Assembly (NCBI RefSeq): GCF_002291145.1 | Contig: NZ_NTGE01000216.1 | Coordinates: 58,324-122,323, forward strand | DNA: 64,000 nt | Source of the DNA: Streptomyces sp. SA15 | GTDB lineage: Bacteria > Actinomycetota > Actinomycetes > Streptomycetales > Streptomycetaceae | Direction: 5' to 3' | Shown here: piece after piece, positions 7,765 to 16,285 of the stretch | Position numbering within the stretch: position 1 is the first letter of the stretch | How the letters are laid out: every line of letters begins with the position of its first letter | Notes under the pieces: model-generated | Seen by the model: the letters and a program-made list of their open reading frames with translations, nothing else | What the model was told of the DNA's origin: nothing | The model's database searches: none | Position numbers and translations under genes: made by a program

Positions 7765-8886
7765 TCAGCGGCGCGACATGTAGATGTCGAGCGCCTTGTG
7801 GAGCAGCTTGTTCAGCGGGAAGTCCCACTCACCGAGGTACTCGGCGGCCTGGCCGCCCGTGCCCACCTTGAACTGGATCAGGCCGAAGAGGTGATCGGTC
7901 TCGTCCAGAGAGTCGGAGATGCCTCGCAGGTCGTAGACGGTGGCGCCGAGTGCGTAGGCGTCGCGCAGCATCCGCCACTGCATCGCGTTCGAGGGCCGGA
8001 CCTCGCGGCCGATGTTGTCGGAGGCGCCGTAGGAGTACCAGACGTGGCCGCCGACGATGAGCATCGTCGCCGCCGACAGATTCACGCCGTTGTGACGGGC
8101 GAAGTACAGCCGCATGCGGTTGGGGTCCTCGGTGTTGAGGGCCGTCCACATGCGCTGGAAGTACGACAGCGGGCGGGGCCGGAAGTGGTCACGCACGGCC
8201 GTGATCTCGTACAGCCGCTGCCATTCCTCGAGGTCGTGGTAGCCACCCTGGACGACCTCGACGCCGGCCTTCTCGGCCTTCTTGATGTTGCGGCGCCACA
8301 GCTGGTTGAAGTTCTTGTGGACCTCTTCCAGGGAACGATTGGCCAGCGGCACCTGGAAGACGTAGCGCGGCTGTACGTCGCCGAAGCCGGCGCCCCCGTC
8401 CTCGCCCTGCTGCCAGCCCATCCGGCGCAGCTTGTCGGCGACCTCGAAGGCACGCGGCTCGATGAAGTCGGCCTCGATGTCGCGCAGCCGCTTCACGTCC
8501 GGGTTCTGGATGCCCTGTTTGATGGACCCGGCCTCCCAGCGCCGGATGATCACTGGCGGGCCCATCTTCACGGAGAAGGCGCCCTGCTGCTTGAGGTGCG
8601 CGAGCATCGGTTCCAGCCAGTCGGTGAGATTCGGCGCGAACCAGTTGATGACCGGGCCCTCGGGGAGATAGGCGAGGTAGCGCTTGATCTTGGGCAGCTG
8701 CCGGTAGAGGACGAGGCCCGCACCGACCATCTCGCCGGTGCGGTCGTCGAACCAGCCGAGGCTCTCGGAGCGCCACTCCGCCTTGACGTCCGCCCAGGCC
8801 GGAACCTGCATGTGGCTCGCCGACGGCAGGCTCTGGACGTACGCCAGATGCTGCTCGCGACTGATCGTCCTCAGGGTCAGGCTCAT
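7765..8886 (-). CDS. femX: FemX-type lipid II aminoacyltransferase
   Basis: 373 residues, FemABX family. I use ATG 8886 (MSLTLRTISREQHLAYVQSL) with GAGGAG upstream; a much longer open frame extends to 9423 without coding support. Family features include VQPRYVFQVPL, the LWRRNIKKAEKAGVEV helix, YSYGASDNIGREVRPSNAMQ in the second GNAT-like half, and YDLRGISDSLDETDHLFGL. In Streptomyces this enzyme uses Gly-tRNA to put the first glycine of the interpeptide bridge on a cell-wall precursor, and it also enables VanK-dependent resistance in S. coelicolor. Co-oriented with the alanine-racemase-like gene 74 bp downstream. Confidence 0.88.
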   Translation of the reverse strand: MSLTLRTISREQHLAYVQSLPSASHMQVPAWADVKAEWRSESLGWFDDRTGEMVGAGLVLYRQLPKIKRYLAYLPEGPVINWFAPNLTDWLEPMLAHLKQQGAFSVKMGPPVIIRRWEAGSIKQGIQNPDVKRLRDIEADFIEPRAFEVADKLRRMGWQQGEDGGAGFGDVQPRYVFQVPLANRSLEEVHKNFNQLWRRNIKKAEKAGVEVVQGGYHDLEEWQRLYEITAVRDHFRPRPLSYFQRMWTALNTEDPNRMRLYFARHNGVNLSAATMLIVGGHVWYSYGASDNIGREVRPSNAMQWRMLRDAYALGATVYDLRGISDSLDETDHLFGLIQFKVGTGGQAAEYLGEWDFPLNKLLHKALDIYMSRR

Positions 8887-9065
8887 TCGGGGCGCTCCTC
8901 GGGCTGGTGTGTCCCCATGGGTACAGGGGCTCCGGCTCTGGTGCGGAAGCCTACTGCGCCTTGCGAGCGCCCCGACTGGGCGTACGGAACCTTGGCCCCG
9001 GCCTGTTGGCCGCCGAGGCATTCCGTAGTGCGTTATGGGGTGTTCGGTGAACGGTGTCCGTGGCG

Positions 9066-9380
9066 TCAGCCGACGACCCCACCGAAGAGACCGCCGTGCG
9101 CCATGCCGAGGAAGAAACCGACTCCTGCGGCGCCCAGGCCCAGGATCAGGCCGAAGCGTTCGCGGGTCGTCTCCGAGATCCACAGGCCGTACGCCCCGGT
9201 GACGAGGCCGACCAAGCCGGTCCAGGAGCTGAGCAGGTGCAGGTCGTGGAACATCGCCGTGACGAAAGACGTGATGCCCAGCACCAGGGTCACCGCGAGC
9301 AGCGTGTCCTGGAGCGGATGGGGCTTGCCGTCCGTGGCGAACAGCCCTCCGACGGTATTGGGTCGCATTGCTTGTGCCAT
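9066..9380 (-). CDS. Small conserved membrane protein, unknown function
   Basis: 104 residues from ATG 9380 (MAQAMRPNTVGGLF) with AGGAGG at 9387-9392. Three or four hydrophobic helices: LLAVTLVLGITSFVTAMF, LVGLVTGAYGLW and FGLILGLGAAGVGFFLGMA. No enzymatic motif. It lies between femX (same strand) and the divergent rpsF operon; the 264-bp gap to rpsF must hold the ribosomal promoter. Confidence 0.75.
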   Translation of the reverse strand: MAQAMRPNTVGGLFATDGKPHPLQDTLLAVTLVLGITSFVTAMFHDLHLLSSWTGLVGLVTGAYGLWISETTRERFGLILGLGAAGVGFFLGMAHGGLFGGVVG

Positions 9381-9644
9381 AGGGCACCTCCTGCGAAAGG
9401 CGGCGCATCGTAGCGCCATACACACCCGATGTGTACAGATTGACGGTCCCCGAGGCCGGATTTCAACCGCAAGCGGGTATGCGGGTACTCTGTACCGTCT
9501 GCACCGGTGTCTGCCCACGTCACGACAGCGACTTCCACGCGGGAGCCTCAATTGTCAGTGGCGGCCGATACCGTTGCGTACGCATCACAACCCTCCTGCC
9601 ACGGAACGACCGTGGCCGCTGAGTCCAAAGGAGGTGGGTTCCAC

Positions 9645-9935
9645 ATGCGTCACTACGAGGTGATGGTCATCCTCGACCCCGATCTGGAGGAGCGCGCCGT
9701 CGCGCCTCTGATCGAGAACTTCCTCTCCGTCGTCCGTGAGGGCAACGGCAAGGTCGAGAAGGTCGACACCTGGGGCCGTCGTCGTCTCTCGTACGAGATC
9801 AAGAAGAAGCCCGAGGGCATCTACTCGGTCATCGACCTGCAGGCCGAGCCTGCGGTCGTCAAGGAGCTCGACCGCCAGATGAACCTGAACGAGTCGGTCC
9901 TCCGGACCAAGGTCCTCCGCCCCGAGACCCACTGA
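9645..9935 (+). CDS. rpsF: 30S ribosomal protein S6
   Basis: 96 residues, the standard length of bacterial S6 (MRHYEVMVILDPDLEE, WGRRRLSYEIKKKPEGIYSV). S6 binds next to S18 on the 30S platform. The ATG at 9645 is preceded by AAAGGAGGTG (9628-9637), a near-perfect ribosome binding site. First gene of the rpsF-ssb-rpsR-rplI operon; all four are co-oriented with gaps of 18 to 77 bp. Confidence 0.98.
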   Translation: MRHYEVMVILDPDLEERAVAPLIENFLSVVREGNGKVEKVDTWGRRRLSYEIKKKPEGIYSVIDLQAEPAVVKELDRQMNLNESVLRTKVLRPETH

Positions 9936-10012
9936 GCTCTCCCGCTCAGCTGATCCCGGGATTCGAGTAGCAGCACCAGCAGCCAGCAGCAAACCCGCCG
10001 AGAGGTTCCCCC

Positions 10013-10606
10013 ATGGCAGGCGAGACCGTCATCACGGTCGTCGGCAATCTTGTCGACGACCCCGAGCTGCGCTTCACCCCGTCCGGTGCGGCGGTCGCGA
10101 AGTTCCGTGTCGCGTCCACCCCCCGCACCTTCGACCGCCAGACGAACGAGTGGAAGGACGGCGAGAGCCTGTTCCTGACCTGCTCGGTCTGGCGTCAGGC
10201 GGCGGAGAACGTCGCCGAGTCGCTCCAGCGAGGCATGCGCGTCATCGTGCAGGGCCGGCTGAAGCAGCGGTCCTACGAGGACCGTGAGGGCGTCAAGCGC
10301 ACGGTCTACGAGCTGGACGTCGAGGAAGTCGGCGCCAGCCTGCGCAATGCCACGGCCAAGGTCACCAAGACCACCGGCCGCGGTGGCCAGGGCGGTTACG
10401 GCGGCGGCGGTGGCGGCGGCCAGGGTGGCGGCAGCTGGGGTGGTGGCCCCGGCGGCGGTCAGCAGGGCGGCGGTGCTCCCGCCGACGACCCGTGGGCGAC
10501 CGGCGCTCCCGCCGGTGGCAACCAGGGCGGCGGTGGCGGCGGCTGGGGCGGAAGCTCCGGCGGCGGTCAGCAGGGCGGCGGCTACTCGGACGAGCCCCCC
10601 TTCTAG
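10013..10606 (+). CDS. ssb: Single-stranded DNA-binding protein
   Basis: 197 residues. N-terminal OB fold (about 1-110: AGETVITVVGNLVDDPELRF, LFLTCSVWRQAAENVAESL, VQGRLKQRSYED), then a very Gly-rich flexible linker with GGGQGGG repeats, ending in the acidic tip DEPPF that recruits replication and repair partners. Length and linker match the housekeeping Streptomyces SSB. It sits in the classical place between rpsF and rpsR. Confidence 0.97.
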   Translation: MAGETVITVVGNLVDDPELRFTPSGAAVAKFRVASTPRTFDRQTNEWKDGESLFLTCSVWRQAAENVAESLQRGMRVIVQGRLKQRSYEDREGVKRTVYELDVEEVGASLRNATAKVTKTTGRGGQGGYGGGGGGGQGGGSWGGGPGGGQQGGGAPADDPWATGAPAGGNQGGGGGGWGGSSGGGQQGGGYSDEPPF

Positions 10607-10663
10607 GCCTTAGGGCCGAGGGTGGGCCGTACCCACACTTCTTGATCACACAGGAGATACACC

Positions 10664-10900
10664 ATGGCGAAGCCGCCTGTGCGCAAGCCGAAGAAGAAGG
10701 TCTGCGCTTTCTGCAAGGACAAGGTCACGTACGTGGACTACAAGGACACGAACATGCTGCGGAAGTTCATTTCCGACCGCGGCAAGATCCGTGCCCGCCG
10801 CGTGACCGGCAACTGCACGCAGCACCAGCGTGACGTCGCCACGGCCGTCAAGAACAGCCGTGAGATGGCGCTGCTGCCCTACACCTCCACCGCGCGATAA
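10664..10900 (+). CDS. rpsR: 30S ribosomal protein S18
   Basis: 78 residues (MAKPPVRKPKKKVCAFCKDK, TNMLRKFISDRGKIRARRVT). It keeps a CxxC pair near the N-terminus (CAFC), the zinc-binding type of S18. The second paralogue that Streptomyces carries with a zinc-free motif is not in this window. AGGAG lies 7 bp before the ATG; rplI follows after 18 bp. Confidence 0.97.
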   Translation: MAKPPVRKPKKKVCAFCKDKVTYVDYKDTNMLRKFISDRGKIRARRVTGNCTQHQRDVATAVKNSREMALLPYTSTAR

Positions 10901-10918
10901 GGGAAGGGTGACCGACAC

Positions 10919-11365
10919 ATGAAGATCATCCTCACCCACGAGGTCTCCGGCCTCGGTGCCGCGGGCGACGTCGTCGACGTCAAGGACGGTTACGCTCGCA
11001 ACTACCTGATCCCGCGGAACTTCGCGATCCGTTGGACCAAGGGTGGCGAGAAGGACGTCGAGCAGATTCGTCGTGCTCGCAAGATCCACGAGATCCAGAC
11101 CATCGAGCAGGCCAACGCTGTGAAGGCCCAGCTCGAGGGTGTCAAGGTTCGCCTGGCTGTCCGCTCCGGCGACGCTGGTCGTCTCTTCGGTTCCGTCACC
11201 CCGGCCGACATCGCTTCCGCGATCAAGGCTTCCGGTGGCCCCGAGGTCGACAAGCGCCGTATCGAGCTCGGCGCGCCGATCAAGACCCTGGGCGCGCACG
11301 AGACGTCCGTGCGTCTGCACCCCGAGGTTGCCGCCAAGGTCAACATCGAGGTCGTCGCGGCCTGA
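10919..11365 (+). CDS. rplI: 50S ribosomal protein L9
   Basis: 148 residues, standard length. The N-terminal L9 signature reads MKIILTHEVSGLGAAGDVVD then VKDGYARNYLIPRNFA, followed by a long linker helix and the C-terminal RNA-binding domain. Last gene of the operon; a hairpin terminator follows at 11391. Confidence 0.98.
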   Translation: MKIILTHEVSGLGAAGDVVDVKDGYARNYLIPRNFAIRWTKGGEKDVEQIRRARKIHEIQTIEQANAVKAQLEGVKVRLAVRSGDAGRLFGSVTPADIASAIKASGGPEVDKRRIELGAPIKTLGAHETSVRLHPEVAAKVNIEVVAA

Positions 11366-11390
11366 TCGCTGCGCTCGGCTTGAACGCCGA

Positions 11391-11424
11391 GAAGGGGCTG
11401 TACCCGCAACGGTGCGGCCCCTTC
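11391..11424 (+). terminator. Terminator of the rpsF-rplI operon
   Basis: GAAGGGGC (11391-11398) pairs with GCCCCTTC (11417-11424), 25 bp after the rplI stop. Confidence 0.7.
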
Positions 11425-11453
11425 CGCATGTCGGGGCCGGGCATGGGTGGTCA

Positions 11454-11469
11454 TGTTTCACGTGAAACG
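11454..11469. other. parS-like ParB site
   Basis: TGTTTCACGTGAAACG: one mismatch (last base) to the Streptomyces parS consensus TGTTTCACGTGAAACA. Between the convergent rplI and MATE genes. Confidence 0.85.
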
Positions 11470-11490
11470 GTCAGGGCGGTCGGACAAGAG

Positions 11491-11506
11491 GGTTTCACGT
11501 GAAACG
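11491..11506. other. parS-like ParB site
   Basis: GGTTTCACGTGAAACG has the intact GTTTCACGTGAAAC core and lies 37 bp from the previous site, immediately after the MATE stop codon. Confidence 0.85.
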
Positions 11507-11507
11507 G

Positions 11508-12851
11508 TCAGCGAGTCGCTCCTGTCACCAGCCAGCGGCCGGAGCGGGCACGCAGCCACAAGGTCAGCATGCGCACCGCCATCATCAGTGTCATGGCGGT
11601 CCAGATGGCTGTCAGTCCGCCGCCCAGGGCAGGCACGAGCAGGGCGGCCGGCGTGAAGACCGCCAGAGTGAGCAGCATCGCCCATGCCAGATAGGGGCCG
11701 TCGCCGGCGCCCATCAGGACTCCGTCCAAGACGTAGACGATGCCGCAGATCGGCTGCGCGAGAGCCACGATCACCAGAGCGGGCAGGGCGGCGTCCTTGA
11801 CGACGGAGTCGCTGGTGAACAGCGGCAAGAACACCGGCCGAGCGATCACGACCAGGACGCCCAGCATGACACCCACCGCTATGCCCCACTCCACCATGCG
11901 GCGGCACGCTTGACGCGCACCCTGGGTGTCGCCGGCGCCGAGATACCGCCCGATGATGGCCTGGCCGGCGATGGCGATGGCGTCGAGAGCGAAGGCGAGC
12001 AGGCTCCACAGGGACAGAATGATTTGGTGCGCGGCGATGTCGGCATCACCGAGGCGGGCCGCGACGGCTGTGGCGATCATCAGGATCGCTCGCAGCGAGA
12101 GCGTGCGGACCAGCAGGGGAACGCCGGCTTGAGCGGATGCCCTGATCCCATCGGCGTCGGGGCGCAGTGAGGCACCGTGCCTGCGGGCGCCGCGGACAAC
12201 CACTACGAGGTAGGCCGCGGCCATGCCGCACTGGGCGATGACGGTGCCCCAGGCGGAGCCCGCGATGCCGAGGTCGGCGCCGTAGACGAGGCCGACGTTG
12301 AGGGCGGCGTTGGCGACGAAGCCCGCGACGGCGACGTAGAGCGGTGTTCTGGTGTCCTGCAGGCCACGCAGCACTCCGGTCGCGGCGAGTACGACGAGCA
12401 TGGCCGGGATGCCCAGTGCCGAGATCCGTAGATAGGTGGTCGCGTACCGGGACGCGGTGTCGGAGGCGCCGAAGAGGTCCACGATGGCCGGTGCCGTGGG
12501 CATGACGACGACGATGACGGCGGCGCCGAGCAACAAGGCCAGCCAGATGCCGTCCATGCCTTGGCGGATGGCGGCCGGCAGGTCGCCCGCGCCGACGCGT
12601 CGGGCGACGGCGGCGGTGGTGGCGTAGGCCAGGAAGACGAAGATGCTGACAGCAGTCATCAGGAGGGCGGATGCGACGCCGAGTCCTGCGAGTTGCGCGG
12701 TGCCGAGATGGCCCACGATCGCGCTGTCGGCCATGACGAAGAGGGGCTCGGCGACGAGTGCGCCGAAGGCCGGGACGGCCAGCGCGACGATCTCTCGGTC
12801 GTGCTGTCGCCGGTTGGCCCTGGGGGTCGCGGGAGCCTGTGTCATGAGCAT
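11508..12851 (-). CDS. MATE-family multidrug/Na+ efflux protein
   Basis: 447 residues with about twelve membrane helices in two similar halves, as in DinF/NorM-type MATE transporters. Typical features are EIVALAVPAFGALVAEPLFV in helix 1, DSAIVGHLGTAQLAGLGVAS after it, and in the second half IAAHQIILSLWSLLAFALDA with IAGQAIIGRYLGAGD. It exports organic cations or metabolites in exchange for H+ or Na+; the substrate is unknown. Start could be ATG 12851 or ATG 12845; neither has a strong ribosome binding site. A DnaA box at 12860-12868 lies directly in its upstream region, and it is divergent from dnaB. Confidence 0.88.
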   Translation of the reverse strand: MLMTQAPATPRANRRQHDREIVALAVPAFGALVAEPLFVMADSAIVGHLGTAQLAGLGVASALLMTAVSIFVFLAYATTAAVARRVGAGDLPAAIRQGMDGIWLALLLGAAVIVVVMPTAPAIVDLFGASDTASRYATTYLRISALGIPAMLVVLAATGVLRGLQDTRTPLYVAVAGFVANAALNVGLVYGADLGIAGSAWGTVIAQCGMAAAYLVVVVRGARRHGASLRPDADGIRASAQAGVPLLVRTLSLRAILMIATAVAARLGDADIAAHQIILSLWSLLAFALDAIAIAGQAIIGRYLGAGDTQGARQACRRMVEWGIAVGVMLGVLVVIARPVFLPLFTSDSVVKDAALPALVIVALAQPICGIVYVLDGVLMGAGDGPYLAWAMLLTLAVFTPAALLVPALGGGLTAIWTAMTLMMAVRMLTLWLRARSGRWLVTGATR

Positions 12852-12859
12852 CAATCTAA

Positions 12860-13122
12860 TCGTCCACAGGTAATAGATGCAATGGCCGTGTGGCCCTTAC
12901 TTGTGATCGCGTGTGGCGCACTCTTGTGCACCACCTGAAAGGATCTTGATCCGACTTGGGAAGTTTTTCTTCTGCACAGCCGGTGGACGGGAAAACCGCA
13001 GGTCAGGTCGTCTGTCGCGAAAAGTGCCGCAGCTTGTTCACAGGCCTGTCCACCGCGTCGTGCACAGGTTTTGCGGAGTTCTCCACAGCATCGGGGCCGT
13101 CGTCCACATGGCCTGTGGATAA
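12860..13122. promoter_or_regulatory. DnaA-box group in the dnaB upstream region
   Basis: Boxes matching the Streptomyces consensus (T/C)(T/C)(G/A/C)TCCACA: TCGTCCACA 12860-12868, TTCTCCACA 13079-13087, TCGTCCACA 13100-13108 and, inverted, TGTGGATAA 13114-13122. Near matches: TTGTTCACA 13034-13042 and CTGTCCACC 13046-13054. The region is the 454-bp gap between divergent MATE and dnaB genes. DnaA could regulate dnaB from here or be titrated. No other gene in the gap. Confidence 0.65.
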
Positions 13123-13305
13123 CCGGATTGGCTGACGGTGCCCGCGGGCCTACGGTTGTCCGGCGCCCACTCCGTCCGTCGGCTCGTGAATCACCACAAA
13201 CCCGACGCGTCAGAACCGGAGTTGGGCGTCTCATTTGTCAGTGGCGTGCCGTAGAAAAGAGGGGCACGGCGAAGGTCCGCTCCGCGGACGGGAGGAGGTG
13301 GCTCG

Positions 13306-14784
13306 GTGAGCATTTCCGAGCCCTTGGACGACCCGTGGGCCGACAGCGGTCCCAGTGATCGTCTGCCCGCCTCCCGCCGCCGCAGCGACGGAGCCCCGGG
13401 GCGCGACGAGCAGCACGAGCGCGGCCGGGAGAGCGGCGCCTGGGACGGCGGCGGTGCGTCCTTCGAGCGCGTCCCCCCACAGGACCTCGACGCCGAACAG
13501 TCCGTTCTTGGTGGCATGCTCCTGTCCAAGGACGCCATCGCGGACGTCGTCGAGGTGCTCAAAGGCCACGACTTCTACAAGCCCGCACACGAGACGATCT
13601 TCCAGGCGATCCTCGACGTCTATGCGAAGGGCGAGCCGGCCGACCCCATCACGATCGCCGCCGAGCTCACCAAGCGTGGCGAGATCAACAAGGTCGGCGG
13701 GGCGTCGTATCTGCACACTCTTGTCCAGACCGTGCCGACGGCGGCCAACGCCGAGTACTACGCGGAGATCGTCCACGAGCGCGCGGTCCTGCGTCGGCTG
13801 GTCGAGGCCGGGACCCGCATCACGCAGATGGGGTACGCGGCCGACGACGACGTCGACGAGATCGTCAACCGGGCCCAGGCCGAGATCTACGCTGTCACCG
13901 AGCAGCGCACCAGCGAGGACTACCTGCCGCTCGGCGACATCATGGAGGGCGCACTCGACGAGATCGAGGCGATCGGCTCACGCAGTGGCGAGATGACCGG
14001 CGTCCCCACAGGGTTCACGGACTTCGACTCGCTCACCAACGGCCTGCACCCCGGCCAGATGATCGTCATCGCCGCCCGTCCCGCCATGGGCAAGTCCACG
14101 CTCGCGCTGGACTTCGCGCGCGCGGCATCGATCAAGAACAACCTCCCGAGCGTCATCTTCTCCCTCGAAATGGGCCGCAACGAGATCGCGATGCGTCTGC
14201 TGTCCGCCGAGGCCCGGGTCGCCCTGCATCACATGCGCTCAGGCACGATGACCGACGAGGACTGGACACGCCTGGCCCGAAGAATGCCGGACGTCTCGGC
14301 CGCCCCGCTCTACATCGACGACTCCCCGAACCTGTCGATGATGGAGATCCGCGCCAAGTGCCGACGCCTCAAGCAGCGCAACGACCTCAAGCTGGTCGTC
14401 ATCGACTACCTCCAGCTGATGCAATCCGGCGGTTCCAAGCGTGCCGAGAGCCGTCAGCAGGAGGTCTCGGACATGTCCCGAAACCTCAAGCTGCTGGCCA
14501 AGGAGCTGGAGCTGCCGGTCATCGCGCTCTCCCAGCTCAACCGTGGCCCCGAGCAGCGCACGGACAAGAAGCCGATGGTCTCCGACCTGCGTGAATCCGG
14601 CTCCATCGAGCAGGACGCCGACATGGTCATCCTGCTGCACCGCGAGGACGCCTACGAGAAGGAGTCCCCACGTGCGGGCGAGGCCGACCTGATCGTGGCC
14701 AAGCACCGTAACGGCCCGACGGCGACGATCACGGTCGCCTTCCAGGGCCACTACTCACGCTTTGTGGACATGGCCCAGACCTGA
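13306..14784 (+). CDS. dnaB: Replicative DNA helicase DnaB
   Basis: 492 residues from GTG 13306, preceded by GGGAGGAGG. Residues 1-50 are a variable Ser/Arg/Asp-rich tail; the DnaG-binding N-terminal domain starts at PPQDLDAEQSVLGGMLLSKD; the RecA-like motor has Walker A RPAMGKST (Lys263), IFSLEMG, the Walker B segment LVVIDYLQLM, and DLRESGSIEQDADMV. No intein interrupts the usual insertion sites. DnaB is the hexameric 5'-3' helicase of the replication fork. The gene stands alone behind a DnaA-box group. Confidence 0.98.
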   Translation: MSISEPLDDPWADSGPSDRLPASRRRSDGAPGRDEQHERGRESGAWDGGGASFERVPPQDLDAEQSVLGGMLLSKDAIADVVEVLKGHDFYKPAHETIFQAILDVYAKGEPADPITIAAELTKRGEINKVGGASYLHTLVQTVPTAANAEYYAEIVHERAVLRRLVEAGTRITQMGYAADDDVDEIVNRAQAEIYAVTEQRTSEDYLPLGDIMEGALDEIEAIGSRSGEMTGVPTGFTDFDSLTNGLHPGQMIVIAARPAMGKSTLALDFARAASIKNNLPSVIFSLEMGRNEIAMRLLSAEARVALHHMRSGTMTDEDWTRLARRMPDVSAAPLYIDDSPNLSMMEIRAKCRRLKQRNDLKLVVIDYLQLMQSGGSKRAESRQQEVSDMSRNLKLLAKELELPVIALSQLNRGPEQRTDKKPMVSDLRESGSIEQDADMVILLHREDAYEKESPRAGEADLIVAKHRNGPTATITVAFQGHYSRFVDMAQT

Positions 14785-14846
14785 CCGGCCGCTCCGGGGC
14801 TAAATGAGCTCGACGCCCGAGTGCCCCACGGGATGGACTGGGGGGC

Positions 14847-16232
14847 ATGACGACACCTCACGAAGAGCTGCTTCCCGGCACGAGTCGGGCGCTGCTGCAC
14901 CGGATCGCCCTGACCCAGGCAGAAGGGCGGGCCCCCTCGCTCGTCGCTGCGGTCGTCCGGGACGGGCGAACCGTGTGGCACGGCGCGCGAACCTCGGTGG
15001 ACGGGCATGGGCCGGATGAGAACGTGCAGTACCGGATCGGCTCGATCACCAAGACCTTCACCGCCGTTCTCGTCCTGCGGCTGCGTGACGAGGGCCTGCT
15101 GGATCTCGGTGACCCGCTGGAGAAGCATGTGCCGGGCACCGGCGCGGGGGAGGCCACCATCGCCGAACTGCTCGCTCACACGAGCGGATTGGCCGCCGAG
15201 TCACCCGCCCCGTGGTGGGAGCGCACCCCGGGATCCTTGCGGCCCGAACTCGCCGACGTACTGGGCGAGCAGCCCTTCCTGCACCCGGCCGGCCGTCGCT
15301 TCCACTACTCCAACCCCGGTTACACCCTGTTGGGCGCGCTCGTCGAAAAGCTGCGTGGGGCTCCGTGGGAGGAGGTATTGCGGCGCGAAGTGCTCGAACC
15401 TCTGGGCCTCGATCGTACGAGTACGCGACCGCAGGCGCCGCACGCGGGCGGCTGGGCGGTGCACCCCTGGGCCGATGTGCTGCTGCCCGAGCCCGCCGAG
15501 GACCTTGGTCGAATGGCTCCGGCCGGTCAACTCTGGTCCACCAGCGGTGACTTGGCGCGGTTCGCGGTCTTCCTGGCGAAGGGGGACGACCGGGTGCTGG
15601 GCGCTTCCACCGTGCGGGAGATGCGGATGCCCGCCGCGCCGGCCGAGGCCGCGGATGTCGCGGACGGCACGACGTACGGCCTCGGACTGCAGATCCAGCA
15701 CCGGGACGGCCGGCTGCTCGTGGGGCACTCGGGTTCTCTGCCGGGCTTCCTGGCCAACCTCACCATCAGCGTGACGGACGACGTCGCGGCGGTGGTGCTG
15801 GCCAACTGCACCTCCGGCCCGCTGCTGTCGGCCGTAGGCGCCGATCTCGTACGGATCGTCGCGGAGGCCGAGCCGCGCATTCCTGATCCATGGCGGCCCT
15901 TGACCGAAGTCGACACCGCCTTCCTGGAGTTGGCGGGTCAGTGGTACTGGGGAACACATGCCTTCGCCCTGCGTCTGACGGCCGACGGACTCGTCTCACT
16001 GGAGCCTCTCTCCGGCAATGGCCGCCGCTCGAGGTTCCGGGTGAACGGTGACGGCACCTGGACGGGCCTGGAGGGCTATTACGCCGGGGAGCTCCTGAAG
16101 GCCGTACGACGTCCGGACGGGTCGGTGAGCCACCTGGACCTCGGGTCGTTCGTCCTGACGCGTCAGCCGTACGACGAGGGGGCTTCCGTGCCCGGTGGCG
16201 TGGACCCCGCGGGGTGGCGGGGCATCGGCTAG
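14847..16232 (+). CDS. Serine hydrolase, class C beta-lactamase/DD-peptidase family
   Basis: 461 residues. The active-site elements of the beta-lactamase (PF00144) fold are all present: S66-x-x-K69 in GSITKTF, Y154-S-N in HYSNPGYTLL, and HSG in LVGHSGSLPGF as the third motif. No signal peptide, so it is probably cytoplasmic, unlike true beta-lactamases. The last 110 residues form a beta-rich C-terminal domain (FLELAGQWYWGTHAFALRL). Likely an esterase, amidase or D-amino-acid peptidase; the substrate cannot be read from sequence. It converges on the GNAT gene across a palindrome containing parS. Confidence 0.88.
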   Translation: MTTPHEELLPGTSRALLHRIALTQAEGRAPSLVAAVVRDGRTVWHGARTSVDGHGPDENVQYRIGSITKTFTAVLVLRLRDEGLLDLGDPLEKHVPGTGAGEATIAELLAHTSGLAAESPAPWWERTPGSLRPELADVLGEQPFLHPAGRRFHYSNPGYTLLGALVEKLRGAPWEEVLRREVLEPLGLDRTSTRPQAPHAGGWAVHPWADVLLPEPAEDLGRMAPAGQLWSTSGDLARFAVFLAKGDDRVLGASTVREMRMPAAPAEAADVADGTTYGLGLQIQHRDGRLLVGHSGSLPGFLANLTISVTDDVAAVVLANCTSGPLLSAVGADLVRIVAEAEPRIPDPWRPLTEVDTAFLELAGQWYWGTHAFALRLTADGLVSLEPLSGNGRRSRFRVNGDGTWTGLEGYYAGELLKAVRRPDGSVSHLDLGSFVLTRQPYDEGASVPGGVDPAGWRGIG

Positions 16233-16245
16233 TCGCGGTCACGCG

Positions 16246-16281
16246 GCAAGGGTCCTGTTTCACGTGAAACAGGACCCTTGC
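16246..16281. terminator. 36-bp perfect palindrome with parS at its centre
   Basis: GCAAGGGTCC and GGACCCTTGC flank an intact parS, making one uninterrupted self-complementary sequence between the convergent stops at 16232 and 16286. It can act as a bidirectional terminator and a ParB site. Confidence 0.75.
16256..16271. other. parS ParB site, perfect consensus
   Basis: TGTTTCACGTGAAACA, exact match, centred in the palindrome 16246-16281. Confidence 0.92.
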
Positions 16282-16285
16282 CGGG

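Noticed and set aside
7765..9423. 552-codon version of FemX starting at 9423
   Set aside because: The upstream part overlaps the small membrane-protein gene in another frame, and ATG 8886 has a good ribosome binding site and the correct family N-terminus.
10377..10590. GGC/GGT-rich repeats in the ssb tail as a possible repeat array
   Set aside because: They encode the normal Gly-rich linker of Streptomyces SSB; no spacer structure, so not CRISPR.
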